Shown here in pieces: positions 57,171 through 64,000 of a DNA stretch of 64,000 bases (position 1 is the first letter of the stretch; the number at the start of each line of letters is the position of its first letter). The notes beneath the pieces were generated by a model. The model saw only the letters and a list, made by a program, of their open reading frames with translations, did no database searches and was not told the DNA's origin. The DNA lies in the NCBI GenBank assembly GCA_016721905.1, contig JADKHH010000001.1, forward strand, positions 186,001 to 250,000. The letters are read 5' to 3'. The position numbers and the translations under genes were made by a program. Source of the stretch: Candidatus Opimibacter skivensis. Lineage in GTDB: Bacteria; Bacteroidota; Bacteroidia; Chitinophagales; Saprospiraceae.

Positions 57171-59283
57171 TTGCATTACAACAGTCAAATATCATTTCTC
57201 CTGACCTGCCTGCTGGGCATGATCAGTTGTCAAACAAAAAACACAATGGAACATCCATATACTAATAAGCTCATCGAGGAGAGCAGCCCCTATCTGTTGC
57301 AACACGCACACAACCCTGTGGATTGGTATCCGTGGGGAGAAGAAGCGCTGGAAAAGGCCAAAAAGGAAAAGAAACTAATACTCATCAGTATTGGCTATTC
57401 ATCCTGTCACTGGTGCCATGTGATGGAGCATGAATCGTTTGAAGATACTACTGTTGCCGCGTTCATGAATGAGCATTTTATCAATATCAAAGTGGATCGT
57501 GAAGAACGTCCGGATATTGATGATGTCTACATGACTGCCTGTCAGTTGTCTTCAGGGGGCAATTGCGGTTGGCCATTGAATTCATTTGCATTGCCTGATG
57601 GACGACCCGTGTGGGCAGGCACCTATTTTCCAAAACTCAAATGGCTCGATGTGCTCGAATATTTCAGAAAGACCTGGGCTGAAGAGGGTGATAAATTGGA
57701 AGATTATGGCAACAGGCTGGTTTCCGGAGTCAGGGACAACGGGCTTGACAGTATCCTGGCAGATGCTAAGCAGGCATTTACCGTGGAGGATGTGCATACA
57801 CTAGCTAAGCAGTTTAAGGACAGAGTTGATCCACAAACAGGCGGAAGGAGAGGTGCACCAAAATTTCCTATGCCCAACAACTGGCAGTATCTCATGCACT
57901 ATGCACAACGATATAATGATGCAGGTGCAAAGCAATTGCTGATCACTACGCTGGATCGAATGATGATGGGTGGCATCTATGATCAACTCGAAGGAGGATT
58001 TGCACGGTACTCGACTGATTCCTTGTGGCTGGTGCCTCATTTTGAAAAAATGCTGTATGACAATGGTCAATTAGTCTCGCTCTACGCACAGGCATATGCC
58101 TGGACAGGCAAGAAAGAATACCTGGATGTCGTCAGGCAAACGACAGACTTCGTTGACCGGCATTGGAGTGATCCATCAGGTGGATTCTATAGCTCCTTTG
58201 ATGCAGATAGTGAGGGCGAAGAAGGAAGATATTATGTCTGGACTGTTGAAGAATTAAATCAACTTATTCCTGAAGGACAAGACCGGAATTTATTTTACAC
58301 CTACAATGATATACGCCCGCAAGGAAACTGGGAACATAATAACAACATTCTGCAACGCCACAGAAGTGGAGAGGAACTCGCACGACAGTTTAAGATTAGC
58401 ACTGAAGTCTTTTATGCCAGCATCGCTAAAACAAATCAATTGTTGCTCGAAAAACGCAACACCAGGATAGCGCCTGGTCTTGATGATAAAATACTGACTT
58501 CCTGGAATGGTTTGATGCTGCAAGGTTACATTGATGCATACCGGGTCACCGGATCAATGGAGTATCTCAACCGGGCAAGAAAAAATGCAGATTTTATTGT
58601 CCGGGAGATGATCAAGGATGGATACAGGCTTGATCGCAATTATAAAAACGGGAAGTCAACGATCAATGGTTTCCTGGATGATTATGCGATTACTATTCAG
58701 GCATTTTTATCGATGTACCAGACAACTTTTGAGCCTGCATGGCTTGAGCATGCCAAAGGGTTAACGGATCATGTACTTGCTCATTTTGATGGTGATCCTT
58801 CAGGCTTCTTTTTCTTCACTTCTGATCTTGATCCCCACTGGTAGCACGGAGGATTGATTTCAGTGACAATGTGATTCCTTCAGCTAACAGCATCATGGCA
58901 CGCGACTTATTGTTGCTTGGCGAATTGCTTTATGACACCGCTTATGAAGAAAGGTCCAGACAGATGTTTAATCAGGTTTGGCCACGATTGAAAAAGATGG
59001 GCAGCCTTCTTTCTACAGCAATTGGTGCCAGTTGATGCTGACGTTGGTCAAGTCTCCGTTTGAGATCGCGATTGTGGGAGAGGGTTATAAACCTATCCTC
59101 AATGATTTCCTTCGGAATTACCTTCCTGACGCCATTTTACTGGGTGGGGCCGAGGAAGGAAATCTACCATTACTTCAATACAAACTATCTGAAGGAGAGA
59201 CACTTATCTATGTCTGCCAAAACAAAACCTGTAAGCGACCTACTAAAACATACCAGGAGGCCTTAGCTTTGATGGCAGAATGA
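57171..59283 (+). CDS. DUF255 thioredoxin-fold/glycosidase-like protein (YyaL/SPATA20 family), two frameshifts
   Basis: About 704 residues after correction. A short lipoprotein-like signal (MISC, with TTG as start codon at 57171) precedes the thioredoxin-like DUF255 domain (NRL/NKLIEESSPYLLQHAHNP, CHWCHVME, DREERPDID). An alpha/alpha-toroid part follows with GGIYDQLEGGFARYSTD, VPHFEKMLYDN and ILTSWNGLML. One C is missing at CCCC 58833-58836 and one T at TTT 58977-58979. After repair it continues with DPPLVARRIDFS and VLATIEKDGQPSFYSNW to the stop at 59283. Its function is not established; the CxxC-type site suggests a redox role. Confidence 0.83.
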
Positions 59284-59346
59284 AGGAAGCCGGAGGTAGG
59301 CTGATTTTATTTAGTTTCGCACACTTAATCGAAAAGAACAAGATTC

Positions 59347-60556
59347 ATGAATCTACACGAATACCAGGGAAAAGAATTACTCAGCCGTTATGGCGTTAAG
59401 ATCCAGCGTGGCATCGTAGCTCAAAATGTTGAAGAAGCCGTTGATGCCTACCACAAGATTACAGCACAATCGGGTAGCCCGATAGCTATCGTTAAAGCCC
59501 AGTTGCACGCCGGTGGAAGAGGGAAAGGTGGTGGTGTTAAGGTAGCCAAGAACTTAGAAGACCTTAAACTGCATGCCAGTAATATTATCGGTATGATGTT
59601 GAAGACTCCGCAGACTCCAGGCGGTATGGAAGGACCTGGTAAACTGGTGAGGCAAGTATTGATTGCAGAAGATTCGTATGTACCTGCATTTGACCAGTGC
59701 AAAGAGTTCTATATGTCAGTCCTGACTGATCGTGCCAGACAGTGCAACGTGATTACCTATTCTACTGAAGGTGGAATGGACATTGAGGCGGTGGCCGAAA
59801 AGACCCGCATCTCGTGCACAAGGAATACGTGGATCCGGTTCAAGGTCTTCAAGGATTTGAAGGACGCAAGATTGCTTTCAATCTCGGGCTGAGTGGTGAC
59901 GCATTAAAAACATGACAAAATTTGTCGCACAGGTATACAAAGCATTTGTGGATACCGATGCTACCCTGCTCGAAATAAATCCGGTGCTCATCAATGGCTA
60001 TGGCGAAATCGTCGCCGTTGACTGCAAAGCATCCATGGATGAAAACGCCCTCTATCGTCATAAAGACATCGAGGCCATGCATGATCCAAATGAAGACGAT
60101 GCTACTGAGTTGGAAGCAAAAGAATTCGGTCTCAACTACGTCAACCTGGATGGTAATGTTGGCTGTATGGTCAATGGTGCCGGATTGGCAATGGCGACCA
60201 TGGACATCATCAAATTGTCCGGTGGTTCACCAGCCAACTTCCTCGATGTAGGTGGAACAGCGGATGCTAAGCGTGTTGAAAACGCATTCCGGATCATCCT
60301 GAAGGACCCGAATGTCGAAGCTATCCTGATCAATATTTTCGGAGGTATCGTGCGTTGTGACCGGGTCGCGCAAGGTGTTGTGGATGCTTACAATAACATC
60401 GGTAATATCAAAGTACCGATCATCGTCAGATTACAAGGTACTAATGCAGACCTGGCTAAGAAGATTATTGATGAGAGTGGCCTTGAGGTTAAATCAGCCA
60501 TTCTACTACAGGAGGCTGCAGAGCTTGTGACTGAAGTACTCCAACACAAAAGCTGA
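59347..60556 (+). CDS. sucC: Succinyl-CoA synthetase beta subunit, two frameshifts
   Basis: Corrected length is about 404 residues. The first frame has MNLHEYQGKELLSRYGVK and AQLHAGGRGKGGGVK (ATP-grasp). Bases are missing at CCC 59804-59806 and AAAAA 59906-59910. The remainder has LLEINPVLINGYGE, NLDGNVGCMVNGAGLAM, GGTADAKRVENAF and INIFGGIVRCD. SucC with SucD forms succinyl-CoA ligase of the TCA cycle; sucD is not in the window. xseA starts 11 bases after it. Confidence 0.9.
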
Positions 60557-60567
60557 TTGAATGCAGC

Positions 60568-61794
60568 ATGTCGGAGCAATCATCATATTCACTACTTGAA
60601 CTCAATCAATATATCCGGAGAGTCATCTCCTCAATTTTGATGAGCCGGTATGGATAGAATGTGAGATTGGACAAGCCTCCCTTTCAAGAGGGCATTGGTA
60701 CCTGGATTTAATCCAAAAGAAGAGAATAACATTGTAGCCCAATGCCAGGCGGCCATGTGGGCGAATGTCTATTTTTTCCTCAAGCGTAAGTCCCCTATTC
60801 CACCTGAAGATATCCTGAAGCAAGGTGTTGCGGTGAAGCTGAAAGTCAATGTAGATTTCCATGAACGCTATGGCTTGAAGCTGATCATAGAGGATATCGA
60901 TAGCAGCTTCACGATGGGTCAACTGGAAATGCAACGTCAGGCCATTCTGAAAGCTATCCAGGAGCGCGGCCTGATCCGAAAAAATGCAGAGACACATCTT
61001 CCTGTTGTGGTGCAGCGACTGGCGGTTATAAGTTCTGATCGCGCAGCAGGATACAAGGACTTTATCAAACACCTTGAAGACAACTTCTATGGCTATGATA
61101 TTCGTATAGATTTGTTTGAAGCTGCCATGCAGGGACAGCAGGTGGAAACAGAGATTTCATCTTGTTTGGATAAAGTGGAAAAAGCTTTGGATGATTATGA
61201 TGCTGTCGCCATCATCCGTGGAGGTGGTGGCAGGACAGACCTTGCAGCTTTTGATAATCTTAACCTGGCGGTTCGTATCGCCAGATTTCCGATTCCGGTG
61301 TTGATCGGGATTGGGCATGAGATTGACCAATCGGTGTTAGATCTGGTTGCTTACCGTTCACTGAAGACGCCAACTGCCGTTGCGGATTTTATCATAGAGC
61401 GAAATGCGTCGTTTGAAAGCACTCTTGATAGTTTGGGGTGATGATCAGGGATGAAGTGTATGAACGCCTGCATAGTGAAGCCCAAAAGATTACGGATCTG
61501 GCTCACGGATTAAATCATGCTGTACGATCAAGACTTCTGATGGAGGGTAACAAACTCGACCATGCATGGAATATAATGAGACACTCCATTAAACATCAAA
61601 CGAGTAAACATCATCAGCGAATCGATTTTATGGAAACCCTGTTAAAGGCCATAGACCCGGACCAGGTACTTTCAAGAGGATATACCATCACCAGTGTAGA
61701 AGGCCAGACCATCACGCATGCTGATGCGCTGGTTTCCGGCATGACCATCCAGACCACATTTATTGACGGAACCGTTAAAAGTAAAGTAGAATGA
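60568..61794 (+). CDS. xseA: Exodeoxyribonuclease VII large subunit, three frameshifts
   Basis: Corrected length is about 409 residues. The start is ATG 60568 (MSEQSSYSLLELNQYIRRV), an OB-fold N-terminal domain, then the XseA core with VVVQRLAVISSDRAAGYKDF, IIRGGGGRTDLAAFDN, IGIGHEIDQSV and RSLKTPTAVADFI, and a helical tail with LSRGYTIT. Frame changes lie near 60628, at AAAA 60715-60718 and at GGGG 61435-61438. With XseB it degrades single-stranded DNA to oligonucleotides. xseB begins with a four-base overlap at 61791. Confidence 0.9.
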
Positions 61795-61988
61795 CAAAGA
61801 AGCAAACCGATTACGATAAAGCTATGCTCCAGCTTGAAACAGTGGTGGAGAAGATACAACAAGGAAAGATGGGCCTTGAAGAGATGCGCGGAGAAGTCAA
61901 GGCGGCACTGGAGTTGATCAAACTGTGTCGAGCGAAACTACGCGATATTGAGACTGATCTGGATGAGCTTTTAGAAGAAGAAGAGTGA
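61791..61988 (+). CDS. xseB: Exodeoxyribonuclease VII small subunit
   Basis: This 65-residue acidic helical protein has the XseB pattern YDKAMLQLETVVEKIQQGKM and LEEMRGEVKAALELIKLCRAKL. Its ATG overlaps the xseA stop by four bases, the standard arrangement. The frame is intact, probably because it is short. Confidence 0.9.
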   Translation: MTKKQTDYDKAMLQLETVVEKIQQGKMGLEEMRGEVKAALELIKLCRAKLRDIETDLDELLEEEE

Positions 61989-62300
61989 GAAGTTAGCAGT
62001 TAGAAGTTAGCAACTAGCAGTTAACAATTTGAATTTCGAATAACGAGCAATGAATATCGAAGGCAGAAGTTTGTCGGGAGGTTGATTGTGCTATTTTTCA
62101 ACATGGAATAGCCAACAAGGAATGAAAAGGGAAAGTGATTATGTTTTACTCTAGCGTCAGGGACGCAAAGCATAGCATTTAAGTCAGAGACGAAACAACG
62201 GGCATAATACTTCTTACTTCCTACTTCCCTGTTCTACTTCGTTATTCACTATTCGGTATTCTGCATTTCTTTTTCTTTTTTTAAGGCGAAGCCTGCTAAA
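61989..62300. repeat. Low-complexity intergenic tract with short direct repeats
   Basis: After the xseB stop, AGTTAGCAGTTAGAAGTTAGCAA-type words repeat (about 61991-62025), then TTCGAATAACGAGCAATGAATATCGAA-like palindromic pieces, and near 62205-62275 CTTACTTCCTACTTCC and TTATTCACTATTCGGTATTC. No gene, RNA or promoter is recognised. Such phased short words recur in other spacers of this window (near 50650 TTCACTCTTCGCTTTTCACT). Confidence 0.6.
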
Positions 62301-62343
62301 AAAGAAAAAGGTGGAAGCCGACCCGGCGGCCTGCGCTTCCACC
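62297..62343 (-). terminator. Rho-independent terminator of the LysM gene
   Basis: On the minus strand GGTGGAAGC (62335-62343) pairs with GCTTCCACC (62310-62318) around a G+C-rich loop. It is followed by TTTTTCTTTTTT. It lies 25 bases after the stop of the Kbp-like gene. Confidence 0.87.
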
Positions 62344-62367
62344 AACTTCACCAGTTGAAAACAATCT

Positions 62368-62838
62368 TTATAGCGTTGGGATCCTGAGCATCTGACCCGG
62401 ATAGATCAGGTTAGGATCTTTGAGCATTGGCTTATTGGCCTCAAATATAGCATTATATTTATTTGCATCACCATAGACGGCCTTGGCAATTTTAGACAGG
62501 GAATCGCCTGATTTTACCTCATAAAAGGTAGCTTCCGGCTCGGGCACAACGACACTCATCCTGTCATCTACAGAAGAGATTCCTGCATTGTTACCCAAGG
62601 TTAGCAGCGCGAGCTCCTTGGCGACCTGGGTTTGTGCTTCACCATAAACGGTCACAACATCATCATTCAATATAATGGATAAATCCGTTATTGGTAACTC
62701 CAGGTCGTTGACGGCCTTGAGCATAGAATCAGTCTTGACACGGGTTAATTCTGCTGCGGAAACAGCAGTAGCTTTCTCCTCTGTCTTTTTATCGACAAGT
62801 TTAGCGCCTGAGCTTTTTGAAAATGAAAATAGTCCCAT
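62368..62838 (-). CDS. BON-LysM protein (Kbp/YgaU-like)
   Basis: This 156-residue protein has a BON domain (about 30-100, LSIILNDDVVTVYGEAQT) and a C-terminal LysM (YEVKSGDSLSKIAKAVYGD ... NLIYPGQMLRIP, about 107-155). Length and order match E. coli Kbp (149 residues), a potassium-binding protein. No signal peptide is obvious, so it may be cytosolic or exported by other means. It has an own terminator, and a near-consensus TATATTTC box lies about 25 bases before its ATG on the minus strand. Confidence 0.87.
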   Translation of the reverse strand: MGLFSFSKSSGAKLVDKKTEEKATAVSAAELTRVKTDSMLKAVNDLELPITDLSIILNDDVVTVYGEAQTQVAKELALLTLGNNAGISSVDDRMSVVVPEPEATFYEVKSGDSLSKIAKAVYGDANKYNAIFEANKPMLKDPNLIYPGQMLRIPTL

Positions 62839-63009
62839 ATTGGTTTGTTTAAATTTGGTTTGAAATATAATCCTGATAACTCAACAAATCAGCGAGCAGA
62901 AAGATTCACGAAAAATGGACTTTTTCCGGCTTCAATCTGCGGTCAATATACAAATGTCTGTTTCTAAAACGATATATTTTAAAATAATGTATATCAGGTT
63001 TGTAAATCT

Positions 63010-63017
63010 TACCTTTG
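63010..63017 (+). promoter_or_regulatory. Bacteroidota -7 box (TACCTTTG) before mutS
   Basis: TACCTTTG matches TAnnTTTG exactly and lies about 25 bases before the proposed mutS start. No TTG appears at the usual -33 distance; the nearest TTTG is too close (62999). Confidence 0.5.
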
Positions 63018-63041
63018 GAGATTCATCAAGAGGCAGTTATA

Positions 63042-64000
63042 TTGAAACCAAAACCTGAACCTGTTGCATTAGATCCGGGGAAAGAGACCCGCTGATGAAG
63101 CAATACCTGAAGATCAAAAGCCAGCACCCGGATGCCCTGCTCCTCTTCAGGGTAGGCGATTTTATGAGACCTTTGGAGAAGACGCCGTCAAGACCGCCGA
63201 TGCCCTGGGCATTGTGCTGACGAGCCGGAATAATGGAGGCAATAATATCGAACTGGCCGGCTTTCCCTACCACGCCATGGACATGTACCTCCCTAAGCTT
63301 GTCCAGGCTGGCTACCGGGTAGCCATCTGTGAGCAACTAGAGAAGCCCTCCAAGGAAAAGAAAATCGTTGACAGAGGCGTGACTGACATGATCACCCCGG
63401 GAATAGCAACCGAGGATTCCTTGCTCGACCGCCGGCAGAATAATTACCTCGCCTCCATCCATATAACCTCTCCTGATCTACTTGGGATCGCCTTTCTCGA
63501 TATGTCCACCGGAGAGTTTGTCGTCAGCGAAGGCGAGCAACGTGATATCGAAAAACTACTTCAGAGCTTTAACCCTTCTGAAATTATTTTTCGAAAGCCA
63601 ACAAGAACAGGTTTGAAAAATATTTGGCAATTCATTTTACACTTTTGGGCTTGAGGAATGGGTGTACACGACAGATTACACCACTGAGAAAATACTGAGG
63701 CATTTTGAAATAGCCACGCTCAAGGGGTTTGGTATCGAACATCTCGCTACAGCCCAGATAGCAGCAGGGGCGATCCTGCATTATCTCAATGCAACAAAAC
63801 AGGATGGCCTCAAACACAACAAGATTGGTCTGCGGAGATAAAGGATCATATCCGACTCATCGGAGATATCGAGCGCATCATCACCAAGGTTTCATTGTCA
63901 AAGATCAACCCACGTGAGATGATTCAGCTGCGTCGCGCGCTGGCTGCCCTTCATCCTATCAAAGACCGGCTGCAGGAAAGCCGCCAGGAAGGATTGATCA
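63042..64000 (+). CDS. mutS: DNA mismatch repair protein MutS, 3' partial, several frameshifts and an apparent internal deletion
   Basis: Corrected frames give KETPLMKQYLKIKS, ALLLFRVGDFYETFGEDA (the mismatch-binding F-x-E appears as the FYE of this stretch), LAGFPYHAMDMYLPKL and ITPGIATEDSLLD, then the connector domain and WSAEIKDHIRLIGDIERI. Bases are missing at CCC 63088-63090, TTTT 63160-63163, TTT 63623-63625 and near 63828. Between GLKH (about 63815) and WSAEIKDHI about 75-85 residues expected in MutS are lacking. The start is uncertain: TTG 63042 is the best in-frame candidate. The gene runs off the window's right edge before the ATPase domain. Confidence 0.82.

Noticed and set aside
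42840..64000. Wholesale pseudogenisation or a decaying genomic island
   Set aside because: Broken genes include essential or central ones (purM, sucC, thrA), coding signal is otherwise intact to the last residue, and the breaks lie mostly in homopolymers, which fits consensus errors.

Overview
The window looks like a chromosomal segment of a Bacteroidota bacterium, probably from the Saprospiria/Cytophagia side (family placement is inference). The evidence is Bacteroidota-type promoters (TAnnTTTG, one with a well-spaced TTTG -33 element), many lipoproteins, an OMP_b-brl_3 outer-membrane receptor, a metalloprotease with a type IX secretion C-terminal domain, a LytTR/LytS two-component pair, UnbV/FG-GAP lipoproteins and a fused ThrA. 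I recognised no rRNA, tRNA, CRISPR array or prophage.

Layout. 0-6 kb: 3' part of an outer-membrane receptor, a spacer with a duplicated 23-bp sequence and an orphan minus-strand terminator, then a minus-strand group with a DEDDh exonuclease, two MbnP-type lipoproteins and an MbnH/MauG-type di-haem peroxidase. 6-17 kb: three tandem ~1130-aa FG-GAP/VCBS + ASPIC_UnbV lipoproteins. 17-23 kb: a probable D-amino-acid/peptidoglycan-turnover neighbourhood: threonine-synthase-like PLP enzyme, DgcN-like DUF1611 protein, DgcA/dipeptide-epimerase-like enolase-superfamily enzyme, LysA and a DacB-type peptidase. 23-42.8 kb: mostly housekeeping genes: thioredoxin/CnoX, DUF983, a double CbbX-type AAA protein, UbiA, Acs, Maf, PrmA, FolD, PAP2, GlmM, an Fe-S group (cysteine desulfurase, Nfu, Mrp), Ser/Thr dehydratase, PyrF, SelL-like redox protein, Mdh, a secreted M43 protease and a DUF1295 membrane enzyme.

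42.8-64 kb: LytS-type kinase and LytTR regulator, a giant S74/LbR/Kelch surface protein, PurM, a REP-associated tyrosine transposase (RAYT) flanked by palindromic repeat arrays, ThrC, ThrA, a DUF255 thioredoxin-fold protein, SucC, XseA/XseB, a Kbp-like BON-LysM protein and the start of MutS.

The two parts differ in sequence quality. From 1 to 42.8 kb every gene is open, including three of more than 3.3 kb. From 42.8 kb on, nearly every gene longer than about 1 kb is broken by single-base frameshifts, mostly a missing base in a homopolymer, including genes that are normally essential or central (purM, sucC, thrA, thrC). I read these as consensus errors, not decay, and annotate each as one disrupted gene over its full span. 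The most interesting biology is the DgcN/DgcA/PLP cluster, the MbnP/MbnH group with a divergent MbnP paralogue, the triplicated UnbV lipoproteins and the dimeric REP arrays around the RAYT.
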